Notes: generated by a model from the sequence alone, not told the origin. Shown: positions 15,359-24,731, counted from the stretch's first letter. The stretch is DNA of 64,000 nucleotides from Streptomyces sp. BA2 (GCF_009769735.1 NZ_WSRO01000002.1:7489001-7553000), one strand, 5' to 3'. Numbers and translations: made by a program.

Positions 15359-17416
15359 ATGACGACGAATCTTTCGCACTCGCGGCCCCAGTGGCACGAG
15401 GGTGAAGAAGCCATGCACCGGCTTCTCAAGGTGCCGTACGAATTCAATCCCACGGCTCCCGGGCTGCCCATGGAGTACGTGCCCTGGATGACGCAGAGCC
15501 CTCTCATCGCACTGGGGGCGGTCGACCGGAACGGCCGCGTATGGACAACGGTGCTCGGCGGGCAACCAGGTACCACGCTTCCCTTGGCCAGAGGCGTGTT
15601 GAAGGTGACTTCGCTGGCTCACGTCGCGCACCAGCCCGGGGGACGAAGTGAGGGCACGCTCGGATATGACCCGGCACTGGAGGCGCTGTTCTCCGACGAG
15701 GACGGCCACATGCACCGAGCAAGCAGCGAGGAGAAGGAGAGGGATGAGGAAGGGCGCGACCGCGACGGGATCCTCGTCAGGCACGAGGACGGGGGAAGGC
15801 TGGCCGCCGGCCTGGTGATCGACCTGGAAACCAGGACGCGGGTCAAAATTGCCGGGAGAGTGCTCGGCGGAGCGGTTCTGGCCAGGCCGTTGGAGAAGAA
15901 TATGGTGGCCGGGAGGGCTGGAGGGCCTGCGGAAGTGCAGGTGGCCCTCGCTGTGGACGAGACACTGGGGAACTGCCCGAAGTACCTGAACAGGAAAACC
16001 GTCCAGCCTCATGAAGCATTTCCTCACCTGGTCGGCGACCGGCTTCCGCTGCCGCCCGAGGCGGTGCAACTCATCGCCAAGTCCGACCTCTTTTTCATCT
16101 CAAGCAGGCACGGCGCTGAGAGCATGGACACCAACAACCGGGGTGGAGCTCCCGGGTTCGTGCGAGTACACACGAACTCCGATGCAGACGGTGTCGTCCT
16201 GGTGTATCCCGAGTATTCAGGGAATCGCCTCTTCCAGACATTGGGAAACATCAAGTCCGACCCTGTCGTGGGAATTACCTTTCCCGACTTCGAAACCGGC
16301 GACGTCCTCTACCTGACAGGACGGGCAGAGATCTTGGCCCGCGCCGACGCCACATCCATGATCCCGCACAGCAAACTCGCTGTCCGCGTGCGGGTGGAGG
16401 CAGCTCGATTCGTGAAGGACGGGCTGCCGTTCCGTGGGCAACTGCTGGACCAGTCGCCCTACAACCCGCCGGTACGCAGGTTGGCTCACGAAATCAGCGG
16501 AGCGGAGTCCCGCTCAGCCGACAGCGTCGACGCGGACGGCCGACCGGTAGGGAAAGCGACGGCGACATTGATCCGCGCACACCATCTGACGCCGACGATC
16601 TCGCGATACACCTTCCGGCTCGCCCCCGATCTGTCCACCCCACGGTCGAGCGCAGAGTTCCAGCAGCTCGAACCATGGCGCGCGGGGCAGCACGTCACTC
16701 TTGATTTTTCCGCCACGCTCGATCGCGGATGGTCACACATGCGCGACCACGACCCCCGCTCACTCAACGACGATTACATCCGGGCCTTCACCATCTCGAG
16801 CCCAACGCTTCCCACCCCTGAAGAACGCACCGCAGGAACGGAACACCGCGGACCGCTGAGCGGGGCCGAATTCGAGGTCACTGTCCGGAGGAACGGGCCA
16901 GTCACGTCACTCCTGGCCAAGTGGAAGCCCGGTGCGCCGCTTTCCGCCACCGTTTTGGACTTCGGCGGCGAAGAAGAGGTGAGGTACGCCGACGCAGCCA
17001 AGGGGTCGCGCACCGATGACGACATCATCGTGGTGGCTGCTGGAGTAGGAATCACACCTCTCATGGCGCAGGCGCAGCCCGTGCTGGAATCCGGTCGGAG
17101 GATGAGAATCCTCTGGAGCCTGAAAACGGATGACCTGCCGCTGGCAGTCGACGTCCTGGAAAAAGTCGACGGCCTGGGAGCGGTAACGGAGCTGTTCGTG
17201 ACCCGATCGGTCGACGGAAAACAAAACGCAGAAATCGACAGGATCCGCCGGCTCGGCACAGTAGTACGCACCCGACGGATCCAGAAGAACGACGTTCTGA
17301 CCAAGGGCACAGCGGCTCGGCGGCGATTCTATGTGTGTACAGGTCCCGGCCTGAGGAGGTCGGTCCTGGAATGGACGGCAGGGGAATACGTACAGTTCGA
17401 GAAGTTCGACTACTGA
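15359..17416 (+). CDS. PNPOx-like FMN domain fused to ferredoxin-NADP reductase-like domain
   Basis: A 685-residue flavoprotein. Residues 1-~385 hold a pyridoxamine-phosphate-oxidase-like split barrel (DLFFISSRHG near 243, then TNNRGGAPGFVRV). From about residue 410 an FNR-type module follows: an FAD motif RAFTISS near 476, an NAD(P) glycine motif GVGITPLMAQ near 562, and YVCTGPG near the end. No CX4CX2C plant-type [2Fe-2S] motif follows, so FMN and FAD would be the only redox centres. A GGAGGAG site precedes the ATG. It follows the YbfB-like MFS gene and precedes a FabH-like gene. An NAD(P)H-driven FMN reduction or nitro/oxygen chemistry is possible; the substrate is unknown. Confidence 0.78.
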   Translation: MTTNLSHSRPQWHEGEEAMHRLLKVPYEFNPTAPGLPMEYVPWMTQSPLIALGAVDRNGRVWTTVLGGQPGTTLPLARGVLKVTSLAHVAHQPGGRSEGTLGYDPALEALFSDEDGHMHRASSEEKERDEEGRDRDGILVRHEDGGRLAAGLVIDLETRTRVKIAGRVLGGAVLARPLEKNMVAGRAGGPAEVQVALAVDETLGNCPKYLNRKTVQPHEAFPHLVGDRLPLPPEAVQLIAKSDLFFISSRHGAESMDTNNRGGAPGFVRVHTNSDADGVVLVYPEYSGNRLFQTLGNIKSDPVVGITFPDFETGDVLYLTGRAEILARADATSMIPHSKLAVRVRVEAARFVKDGLPFRGQLLDQSPYNPPVRRLAHEISGAESRSADSVDADGRPVGKATATLIRAHHLTPTISRYTFRLAPDLSTPRSSAEFQQLEPWRAGQHVTLDFSATLDRGWSHMRDHDPRSLNDDYIRAFTISSPTLPTPEERTAGTEHRGPLSGAEFEVTVRRNGPVTSLLAKWKPGAPLSATVLDFGGEEEVRYADAAKGSRTDDDIIVVAAGVGITPLMAQAQPVLESGRRMRILWSLKTDDLPLAVDVLEKVDGLGAVTELFVTRSVDGKQNAEIDRIRRLGTVVRTRRIQKNDVLTKGTAARRRFYVCTGPGLRRSVLEWTAGEYVQFEKFDY

Positions 17417-17608
17417 CGTAGGCCCGGTCAACCTCCCCCGGAACCCGTCCACGGGGTGGGTGAGGCCAGTTGGCGCCTCGCCTTGACCCATCCCGGGGAC
17501 ACCGCAGGTCCCATTCTCGAAACAGCAGAAAGGCAGAGTTGAAATGACTACGTCGTCGCCGCAGCCGGGAGCCCGAATCGTGGGCGTAGGCCACTACCAG
17601 CCCCGCGG

Positions 17609-18523
17609 GTGGTGAGCAACGACGAGATCGCGCGCATGGTCGATACCAAAGACGAATGGATCAGACAGCGCGTCGGGATCGTCAGCCGGCGCTTCGCGGA
17701 CACTGAGTCCGTCGCCGGCATGGCGTCCGAGGCAGCCCGCGCTGCTCTCGCTGATGCCCGTGTCCACGGTGAAGAAGTCGACCTGGTGATCGTCGCGACC
17801 TGCTCGAATGTGAACCGTTCACCCAGTACGGCCGGGAGAGTCATCGAGTCCTTGGGCCTGACGGGCGCGGCAGGATTCGACGTCAATGCCGCCTGCTCCG
17901 GATTCGTCCACGCACTGGAGACTGCCCGGCAACTGCTCGCCGGCGGCGCCACGCGCACCGTCATCGTGGTCGGCGCCGAGCGGATGACAGACGTCACCGA
18001 CTTCACCGACCGCTCCACCTGCATCCTTGTCGGTGATGGCGCAGGCGCTGTTGTCCTCTGCGCGAGCGCGCACGACACGTTCGGACCCATCGTCTGGGGC
18101 ACTGTGCCCGGCCTCGCCGACGCGGCGCGCATCGAGGCGCCGGAGGGCACTTTCGTCCAGGAAGGCCGCAAGGTGTTCCGCTGGGCGATCACAGAAGCCG
18201 CCCCTCACGCCAGAAAAGCACTGGAAGCCGCGAACCTCCGTCCTGACCAGGTGGCGGCGTTCATCCCGCATCAGGCGAATCTCCGCATCGTTGAGCACCT
18301 TGCCGACCAGCTTCAGTTGACGGACGCGGTCGTCGCAACCGACGTCCAGGAATCAGGTAACACGTCCGCGGCAAGTATCCCCCTGGCTCTGTCGAAACTA
18401 CTCCGGCAGCACTCGATCCCGTCCGGCGCGCCCCTTCTCCTGTTTGGCTTCGGTGGGGGTTTCTCCTACGCGGGCCTCGTGGTCGCCGCACCGCAATATC
18501 CGTCCGAAGAGGGCAGCCTGTGA
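17609..18523 (+). CDS. FabH-like 3-oxoacyl-ACP synthase III, N-terminus frameshifted
   Basis: The body is a KAS III with the full triad: Cys in NAACSGF, His in IPHQANLR and Asn in ESGNTSAA. The GTG at 17609 gives 304 residues but omits the first strand. Upstream, an ATG at 17544 reads TTSSPQPGARIVGVGHYQP, a proper FabH N-terminus, and hits a stop at 17613. One extra base near 17601-17608 (CCCCGCGGG) would join them into about 326 residues, the family size. It follows the fusion flavoprotein by 127 bp (to 17544) and has no acyl carrier protein nearby. Such lone KAS III enzymes act in fatty-acid priming or in tailoring acyl transfer; the role here is open. Confidence 0.75.
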   Translation: MVSNDEIARMVDTKDEWIRQRVGIVSRRFADTESVAGMASEAARAALADARVHGEEVDLVIVATCSNVNRSPSTAGRVIESLGLTGAAGFDVNAACSGFVHALETARQLLAGGATRTVIVVGAERMTDVTDFTDRSTCILVGDGAGAVVLCASAHDTFGPIVWGTVPGLADAARIEAPEGTFVQEGRKVFRWAITEAAPHARKALEAANLRPDQVAAFIPHQANLRIVEHLADQLQLTDAVVATDVQESGNTSAASIPLALSKLLRQHSIPSGAPLLLFGFGGGFSYAGLVVAAPQYPSEEGSL

Positions 18524-18910
18524 CAGTTCTCCCCGCACTTGCTGCTCGTCGCTACCGCGGCCTCGTCGGCGGATGTGGACGGTACGGAGCCGGAGCTCAT
18601 CCGCGGTGATGTTCAGGCTGCCGGCATCGAGGGGAGGAGGACCGTGACGCCGCCCATGTTAGGTCTCTGTCGGTGGTGGAAGACCGGTTCGGTCTGAGTC
18701 TTCCCCGAAGGCAGATACTGGAAGGGCTGCTGCCCGCCGCGACGATCTGACACGAAAGCCCCAGCCGGTATATCCGGACGCTGAGGTGAAAACCTCCTGC
18801 AGTTGGTCGTCAGGCTGCGTGAGGTCCGGCGGCGGGGCTGTACTGCGTCGAGAGCGGCTCAGTAGCTGGCGTCTGTGTGAGCTAGACCGGCGCGGGCTGT
18901 CTCTTCCGAG
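18524..18910. other. intergenic stretch with a short coding-like remnant
   Basis: Directly after the FabH-like stop, one plus-strand frame reads HLLLVATAASSADVDGTEPE and then LIRGDVQAAGI to about 18690. This resembles the opening of an ATP-grasp-type enzyme (a start-of-domain strand followed by a helix), but it breaks off and has no good start. The rest shows no gene. If real, it is the truncated third gene of the flavoprotein/FabH operon, cut by the IS5-type element. Confidence 0.25.
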
Positions 18911-19822
18911 GCTCGCATAGACCTCGTAACGCGATCTTGAGTGAGTGTGCTGGTCGAGCGTGTCCGGTGTGATGATCTGGCCGTTGATGGCCGTGTGAGT
19001 ACTCGGCCGTGGATCGTGGACGATGACCTGTGGGAGCTGATCGAGCCTCTGCTGCCGCCCTGGCCCGAGCGGTCGCCGGGGCCGAAGCCGGTGGACGACC
19101 GGCTCTGTCTGCAGGGGATCCTGTACGTCCTGCACCAGGACATCGCCTGGCAACTCCTGCCCCCGGAGCTAGGGTTCGGCTCCGGGCAGACCTGTTGGCG
19201 CCGCCTGGACCGCTGGCAACAGGCAGGCGTCTTCGACCAATTGCACCGGATCCTGCTCGCGAAGCTGCACGCGGCTGGCGAACTCGACTGGTCCCGCGCG
19301 TGCGTAGACGGCTCCCACATCCGCGCGAAAAAGGGGGAGCAGCAACCGGCCCGTCGCCGGTCGACCGGCGGAAGACTGGCAGCAAACACCACTTGATCTG
19401 CGACGGGAAGGGGACCCCGCTGCACGTCATCACCACCGCCGCGAACGTCAACGACATCACCCAGACCCTCGCTCTGGTCGACGGCATCCCGCCAGTGGCC
19501 GGACGTCCCGGCCGTCCCCGCCGACGTCCCGATGCCGCACTCGGCGACAAGGCGTACGACTCCCGGGCCATGCGCCGCGAACTGCGCAGGCGTCGGGTCC
19601 TGCCAGTGATCTCCCGCAAGGGCTCTCCGAATATCAAGGGCCTGGGCAGGATCCGCTACGTTCGAGCAAACCTTCGCCCTGCTTCACCAATTCAAACGCC
19701 TCGCCGCCCGCTGGGAGCGACGCCTTGAACTCCACGAAGCCTTCGTCTTGTTGGGCTGCAGCCTCATCTGCTTCAGGCGGCTGAAGAAGGCCAGATCGCA
19801 GGACCCCGTTACGAGCTTATGA
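18911..19822 (+). mobile_element. decayed IS5-type insertion sequence
   Basis: The left end reads, on the opposite strand, CAAGATCGCGTTACGAG (18911-18940 region). The right end carries CCCGTTACGAGCTTATGAG (about 19803-19822). These share the core CGTTACGAG in inverted orientation. They bracket a transposase gene broken by two frameshifts. A third, solo copy of the same end lies at 20365-20390. The right tip overlaps the last codons and stop of the cytidylyltransferase gene on the other strand. Confidence 0.6.
18941..19822 (+). pseudogene. IS5-type transposase, two frameshifts
   Basis: Frame 1 (to 19396) gives WIVDDDLWELIEPLLPPWPE, ILYVLHQDIAWQLLPPELG and the first catalytic segment CVDGSHIRAKKG. 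The sense then shifts to another frame (KHHLICDGKGTPLHV, then ALGDKAYDSRAMRREL with the second Asp). It shifts again near 19660 to EQTFALLHQFKRLAARWERR and ends VTSL at 19822. The DDE residues survive but on three frames, so it is inactive unless bases were lost in sequencing. Confidence 0.7.
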
Positions 19823-20260
19823 GGTCGCCGCGCCCCCTGATGAAGAGGACGCCGCGCGACACCGTCGGATGAGCTCGGTCGTGGAGACGCCGGCTGTGTA
19901 CCGCACAAGGCGCAGCTTCCCCGCGTCGGCCACTGGACCGAAGACTTCTTTGAGCGCGTCAGCCGTGAGGTCGTCCCCGTGCACGACCACGTCGATGCCG
20001 TGCCGGTCCAGGAACTCGTTCGTGACACGGTAGGGCGCGTTCGGAAGCACCACGTCGACGTACCGGCATGCCTCGATCACCTCCACCCGCTCCGCCAGCG
20101 TCATGATGGGCTTGCGCTTGTATGCGGCCACGTCCTCGTCAGAGAGCACTCCGACGATCAGCCGCTCCCCGAAAGCTCGCGCGGCCCTGAGTAGAGCGAC
20201 GTGCCCCGGGTGAAACAGGTCCCCGACCATGTCGACGTAGACGTTCCCGTACTCAGTCAT
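19817..20260 (-). CDS. cytidylyltransferase-like nucleotidyltransferase (TagD/RfaE2 type)
   Basis: A 147-residue HIGH-superfamily nucleotidyltransferase. FHPGHVALLRAAR (about residues 16-28) holds the HxGH nucleotide-binding motif. YKRKPIMTLAERVEVIEACR is the substrate loop, and GVSTTELIRR near the end is the STT-type phosphate motif. Family members join CTP or ATP to a phosphorylated alcohol or sugar (glycerol-3-phosphate, phosphoethanolamine, heptose). No partner gene is nearby. An AGGG site precedes ATG 20260; the longer upstream frame lacks one. The stop codon lies in the tip of the IS5-type element, so the last residues may have been replaced on insertion. Confidence 0.82.
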   Translation of the reverse strand: MTEYGNVYVDMVGDLFHPGHVALLRAARAFGERLIVGVLSDEDVAAYKRKPIMTLAERVEVIEACRYVDVVLPNAPYRVTNEFLDRHGIDVVVHGDDLTADALKEVFGPVADAGKLRLVRYTAGVSTTELIRRCRAASSSSGGAATS

Positions 20261-20364
20261 GCTTGTTGCCCTCTCGACGGCTCCAAGCTGACCAAGACTG
20301 GGCCAACCGCCCCGCTCCGTCAACCATTCACCATCGACACCGAAGCGGCTAAAGAAGGTTCACC

Positions 20365-20390
20365 CAAGATCCTGTTACGAGCTCTTTGCA
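20365..20390 (-). repeat. solo end of the IS5-type element
   Basis: CAAGATCCTGTTACGAGCTC at 20365-20384 and its next bases match the reverse complement of the left end at 18911-18940 at about 21 of 26 positions. No transposase remains beside it. It lies about 105 bp upstream of the cytidylyltransferase start, so that gene is bracketed by two ends of the same element type. Confidence 0.5.
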
Positions 20391-20532
20391 GTGCCTGAGA
20401 GCTGACCCTGTAGGTGCTGTCCTACCGGACGCCATTGGGGCACCCCTGTCCCATCCACCAAACACCGAACATCGCCCCCCTCGCCGCCCGGCCGCAGCGC
20501 TGACCTCCTGTGCGACTTCCGTGAGCGGGCGC

Positions 20533-21849
20533 CTACCCCAACGGCTGAGGCTCGGCTCCGAGCCCCAGGCACCGCGCGTCGCGCTCTGGGCGGATTGCCG
20601 CCAGGGCGAAGGCACCGGCCGTGAGCATCACCGCGCCGGCACCGAGGAATGCGGTGGTGTAGCCGATGGACGGGGTGTCGGCCGCGTCGATGAGATGGCC
20701 GGTCAAGAAGGGCGCCACGAGGCCGGGCAGGGTGCCGACGCCGGCGACGATGCCGAAGACGGCGCCGCGCTGGGCAGGGGGAACGACCTCGGCGGTCGTC
20801 ATGTAGTGGAGCGGGATGGCGACCGCGGTGCCGCCGAAGGCCAGCGCGATCAGCACGAGCCGCGGACCGGAAGCGTCGATGAACGGGAAGGCCGCCATCG
20901 CGCACCCGGCCACACACACGGCGATGCTCTGCCCCGCCCCGCTGGACCAACGGCTGCTCACTCCACGGGACTTCAGCGCGTCCATGAACGGGGAGACCGC
21001 CAGTAGCAGCACCAGCCCGAAGCCGGACATGACACTGATTGCGGTCGCGGAAGCCGCCGCCGACATGTCCATCTGCGTCCTGAAGTAGGCGGGCAGCCAG
21101 GCATGGCTGAGGGACAGCGCCCATGCCGCGCCGAAGGCACTGGAAATGCTGCCGAGCACGGTTCCGGTCAGCAGGATCTTGCGGTAAGGCAATCTGGGCT
21201 CACTGGATCCCCCGGCTGTGCGCTTGTGGTCGTACGGGCCGTCGTGGCCGACGCGCCACCACAGCAGTGCCCAGGTCGCGCTCACGGCAGCGAGGACGGC
21301 GTAGGCCGAGCGCCAGCCGAATCCCTCGATCAGCCAGGTGACCACAGGTGCCGCGATGAGGGTGCCCAGGGCCGCACCGCCGATCTGGAGGGCCGAGGGA
21401 AAGCCGCGGCGCTCCGGCGGAAACCACTTGTACAGGGCGTGCATGGACATGGACGCCGCCGGTCCCTCGGCGGCGCCGAGCAGGATACGGCCGGCCATCA
21501 GGGTCGGGACCGACGCCAGGAACAGGACCGGGAGTTGGGCAACGGCCCACAGCAGGGTCATGCCGAAGAGCAGGACCCGGCTGGAGATGCGGGTGGAGAG
21601 GAAGCCGACGAGGAGTCCGGAGATGCTGAAGAGGAAGTAGAAGGAGCTGGAGATCAGGCCGTAGGTGCTGTTGCTCAGGTCGAGTTCCTCCATGATCGGA
21701 ACGGCGGCGAGGCCGAGGACCGACTTGTCGGCGAAGTTGATGACCATGAAGGTCACGATCATCGCCGTGATCAGCCAGGCTCTGCGGCTGTCAGCGGCGG
21801 GGGCGGGGGCGGGGGCGTGCTGGGACTGCGTGGCGGTATGGGGTGCCAT
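20533..21849 (-). CDS. MFS transporter (aromatic/organic acid symporter type)
   Basis: A 438-residue twelve-helix transporter. Helix 1 contains MIVTFMVINFADKSVLGLAA, with the Asp typical of the anion:cation symporter branch. RISSRVLLFG follows helix 2 and ILLGAAEGPAASMS lies in helix 4. An AGGAG site sits seven bases before the ATG. It is 126 bp downstream of the acyl-CoA dehydrogenase gene on the same strand. With the acyl-CoA synthetase it would import a carboxylic acid for CoA activation; the acid is not identifiable. Confidence 0.85.
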   Translation of the reverse strand: MAPHTATQSQHAPAPAPAADSRRAWLITAMIVTFMVINFADKSVLGLAAVPIMEELDLSNSTYGLISSSFYFLFSISGLLVGFLSTRISSRVLLFGMTLLWAVAQLPVLFLASVPTLMAGRILLGAAEGPAASMSMHALYKWFPPERRGFPSALQIGGAALGTLIAAPVVTWLIEGFGWRSAYAVLAAVSATWALLWWRVGHDGPYDHKRTAGGSSEPRLPYRKILLTGTVLGSISSAFGAAWALSLSHAWLPAYFRTQMDMSAAASATAISVMSGFGLVLLLAVSPFMDALKSRGVSSRWSSGAGQSIAVCVAGCAMAAFPFIDASGPRLVLIALAFGGTAVAIPLHYMTTAEVVPPAQRGAVFGIVAGVGTLPGLVAPFLTGHLIDAADTPSIGYTTAFLGAGAVMLTAGAFALAAIRPERDARCLGLGAEPQPLG

Positions 21850-21975
21850 GGGGCAACTCCTGCGGATGCGGGTGGGAGCAGGGGGGTCGTACAGGTGGGC
21901 GGTTGTCCCCCGAGGCCGCGGGCCCGCTCGCCGAAGCGGGGGCCCGCGGCACCGCCCTGGGCACCAAGGGGTGGG

Positions 21976-23145
21976 TCAGATCAGGCCCTTGGCGATCGCG
22001 TTCTTGTGGATCTCGGTGGTGCCGGTGACGATCCGGAACATCCGCAGGCTGCGGAAGATCTGCTCGACCTCGTTGCCGCGGGTCAGCCCGGCCTTGCCGT
22101 GGATCTGGACGGCCTGGTCGGCGACGCGGAAGGACGCCTCGGAGGTGAAGAGCTTGCACATGTTGGCTTCGACGGAGACGTTGTCTCCCCGGTCGGCCTT
22201 GGCGGCGGTGGCCATCACCATCGCGCGGGCGGCGTAGATCTCGGTGGCCATCTCGGCGATCTTGTGGTGGATCGCCTGATGGGCGAGGAGCGGCTGGCCG
22301 AAGACGGTGCGGTTCATGGCGTAGTGCACCGACAGGTCCCAGGCGCGGCGGGCGGCGCCGATGAGGGACGGGCAGTGCAGCAGGCGGTTGAGGGTGATGC
22401 GGCCGATGCCGATGCGCAGCCCTTGGCCGATCTCGCCGAGCAGGTTGGCGGCGGGGATGCGGCAGTCCTCGAAGACGAGGTCGCCCTCCATCTGCTGCCC
22501 GGACATGGGGACTTCACCGTCGAGAACCGTGCAGCCGGGGGTGTCCAGGTCGACGAGGAAGGCGCTGTACGCCTCTTCGGTGCCGGCCATGCGGGCGACG
22601 ACGATCGCGAAGTCCGCGAAGGGGGCGGCCGAGCTGAACACCTTCTTGCCGTTGAGGACATAGGTGTCCCCATCCGGGGTGGCGGTCGTCGTCATGCGGC
22701 GTACGTCGGAGCCCGCGTCCTCCTCCGTGATGGAGAAGCAACAGGCTCGCTCGCCCCGGACCACGGGCAGCAGGTAGCGCTCCCGTTGTTCCTCGGTGGC
22801 GTACTTCACGATCGCGCCGACGCGCAGCGGGCCGCCCATGTCGCCCAGCACGGAGTGGGAGAGGGCGGCGCCGGAGGCGGTCAGCTCCTCTTTGAGGGCG
22901 CACAGTTCGTAGAAGCTCAGGCCCTGGCCGCCCAGTTCGGGGGGCAGGCTGATGCCGTAGAAGCCGAGTTCGGCGCTGCGCTTCCAGACGTGTTCCAGTG
23001 TGGTGCGGTCGAGCTTGGTCTCCGCGGTGATGCCGTGCTCGCGCTCGTAGGGGATGAGCTCGTCGGTGAGGTAGGCGCGCAGGCGGACGACGAGCTCCTG
23101 GAGGCGAGGGTTGTCGTCATAGGAGGGTTCGAGGGTGAAGGGCAT
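21976..23145 (-). CDS. acyl-CoA dehydrogenase
   Basis: A 389-residue flavoenzyme with the standard three-part fold: helical N-domain (LPPELGGQGLSFYEL), beta-domain with FSITEEDAGSD, and C-terminal helices with QIHGKAGLTRGNEVEQ and a closing VTGTTEIHKN. It oxidises an acyl-CoA at the alpha-beta bond and passes electrons to an electron-transfer flavoprotein. No etf gene is in this window. An AGGA site precedes ATG 23145. It starts 11 bp after the stop of the acyl-CoA synthetase gene, so the two form one catabolic operon. Confidence 0.92.
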   Translation of the reverse strand: MPFTLEPSYDDNPRLQELVVRLRAYLTDELIPYEREHGITAETKLDRTTLEHVWKRSAELGFYGISLPPELGGQGLSFYELCALKEELTASGAALSHSVLGDMGGPLRVGAIVKYATEEQRERYLLPVVRGERACCFSITEEDAGSDVRRMTTTATPDGDTYVLNGKKVFSSAAPFADFAIVVARMAGTEEAYSAFLVDLDTPGCTVLDGEVPMSGQQMEGDLVFEDCRIPAANLLGEIGQGLRIGIGRITLNRLLHCPSLIGAARRAWDLSVHYAMNRTVFGQPLLAHQAIHHKIAEMATEIYAARAMVMATAAKADRGDNVSVEANMCKLFTSEASFRVADQAVQIHGKAGLTRGNEVEQIFRSLRMFRIVTGTTEIHKNAIAKGLI

Positions 23146-23156
23146 GCCAGTCCTGT

Positions 23157-24713
23157 TCAGTTGACGCGGCGCTCGGCGCCCGCCCAGTGGGGGTCGCGGA
23201 TGGCGCGGCGGTCGATCTTGCCGTTGGGGTTGTGGGGCAGGGCGTCGACGAAGTCGATGGAGCGGGGCTTCTTCATGCGGGCCAGGTGCTCGGAGCAGAA
23301 GGCGATGAGCTCGGCCTCCGTGAGGGGGGCGCCGTCGCGCGTCACGACGACGGCCTTGACGGCCTCGCCCCACTGCTCGTCCGGGACGCCGACGACGGCG
23401 GCCTCGTAGACGTCGGGGTGTTGGTGCAGGACGGACTCGACCTCGACGGCGTAGATGTTGAATCCGCCGGAGACGATCATGTCCTTCTTGCGGTCGACGA
23501 TGAAGACGTAGCCGTCCGCGCGGCGTCGGGCGACGTCGCCGGTGAGGAACCAGCCGTCCCGGAAGCTCTCCGCGGTGAGGGAAGGTTCGTTGTAGTAGCC
23601 GGGGACGACATCGGGGCCGCGGACGGCGATCTCTCCGATCTCTCCGTCGGCGACGGGCTGTCCGCTGTCGTCGACGATGGCGACCTCGGCCTCGGCGAGC
23701 GCACGTCCGCAGGACAGCAGCAGCTCCTCGTCCTCGCCCTCGATCGCGCGCCGGTGGTCCTCTGTGGAGAGGAAGAGCACACCGGAGGTGGTCTCGCCAC
23801 AGCCGTATCCCTGGGAGAGGACAGGGCCGAAGAGGCCCCAGGCGGCCCTGATCCGGGACGGTGACATCGGTGCGGCGCCGTAGATCAGCTGGCGCAGGGT
23901 GGAGACGTCGTAGTCGCGGGCGTTCGGCAGCGCGAGCACGGTGTTGACCATCGTCGGCACGACGAAGGCATGGGTGGCACGCTCGCGCTGGACCGTGGCG
24001 AGGAACTCCTCGGCGTCCCAGCGCGGCAGTACGACCGCACAGCCGCCGGCGAAGAAGATGCCCATCAGCGGCATGCCCGAGGCGTGGGTGACCGGCCCGG
24101 CCAGGATCTGCCGGCTCCCGGGGCCGACCCTCGTGTCGGCGCTCATCACCGACTTGCGCAGCAGCGCCAGCCGGTTGCCGTACGTCTGAACCGCCGCCTT
24201 GAGCTTGCCGGTGGAGCCCGAGGTGAAGTGCAGTACGGCGATGTCATCCTCACCGCACTCCGTGTCGACGGGTTCCGGCTCGGTGCCCGCGAGGGTCTCG
24301 GCGTACCCCGGACCGAGATCGCTCGGGCCGTCGTAGCCAAGAACGGCCTTCACCCCCGTACCGGGCACCGCGGCGCGGGCGATGTCCAGATGGGCCGCGT
24401 CCATCAGCAGTAGCCGCGCGTCGGACTCGGCGAGCAGGTGGGCCACCTCGGCGGCGCCGAGCCTGGCGTTGATCGGTGCACGGGCCAGGCCGGCCTTGTA
24501 GAGGGCGACTTCCGTGACGACCAGTTCGGCGCGGTTGCCGACGAGGGTCGCAACCCGGTCGCCCCGGCTCAGGCCGAGTGCGCGCAGGGCCGTCGCGAGC
24601 CGGTCGCTGTGGTCGTCGAGTTCCGCGTACGTCAGCCGAACGGGTCCGCAGACCACCGCCTCGGCATCGGGTTGGTGGCCGGCAGTCCGGCGTACGTACC
24701 GTCCGAGGTTCAT
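23157..24713 (-). CDS. acyl-CoA synthetase (AMP-forming)
   Basis: A 518-residue ANL-superfamily ligase. Core motifs in order: FTSGSTGKLKAAVQ (A3), YGAAPMSPSRI, GYGCGETTS (A5), DGWFLTGDVARR (A7), DRKKDMIVSGGFNIYAVEVE (A8) and NPNGKIDRR with the catalytic Lys (A10). A3 has Leu where most enzymes have Pro. GGAGG lies five bases before ATG 24713. It is the first gene of the ligase/dehydrogenase/MFS operon and is divergent from a TetR gene across an inverted-repeat operator. It activates an unknown carboxylic acid for the dehydrogenase. Confidence 0.92.
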   Translation of the reverse strand: MNLGRYVRRTAGHQPDAEAVVCGPVRLTYAELDDHSDRLATALRALGLSRGDRVATLVGNRAELVVTEVALYKAGLARAPINARLGAAEVAHLLAESDARLLLMDAAHLDIARAAVPGTGVKAVLGYDGPSDLGPGYAETLAGTEPEPVDTECGEDDIAVLHFTSGSTGKLKAAVQTYGNRLALLRKSVMSADTRVGPGSRQILAGPVTHASGMPLMGIFFAGGCAVVLPRWDAEEFLATVQRERATHAFVVPTMVNTVLALPNARDYDVSTLRQLIYGAAPMSPSRIRAAWGLFGPVLSQGYGCGETTSGVLFLSTEDHRRAIEGEDEELLLSCGRALAEAEVAIVDDSGQPVADGEIGEIAVRGPDVVPGYYNEPSLTAESFRDGWFLTGDVARRRADGYVFIVDRKKDMIVSGGFNIYAVEVESVLHQHPDVYEAAVVGVPDEQWGEAVKAVVVTRDGAPLTEAELIAFCSEHLARMKKPRSIDFVDALPHNPNGKIDRRAIRDPHWAGAERRVN

Positions 24714-24731
24714 CGCACCTCCAGAAGTTTC

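Noticed and set aside
17609..18523. KAS III as marker of a large secondary-metabolite cluster
   Set aside because: No acyl carrier protein, further ketosynthase, NRPS or tailoring set is present within the window.
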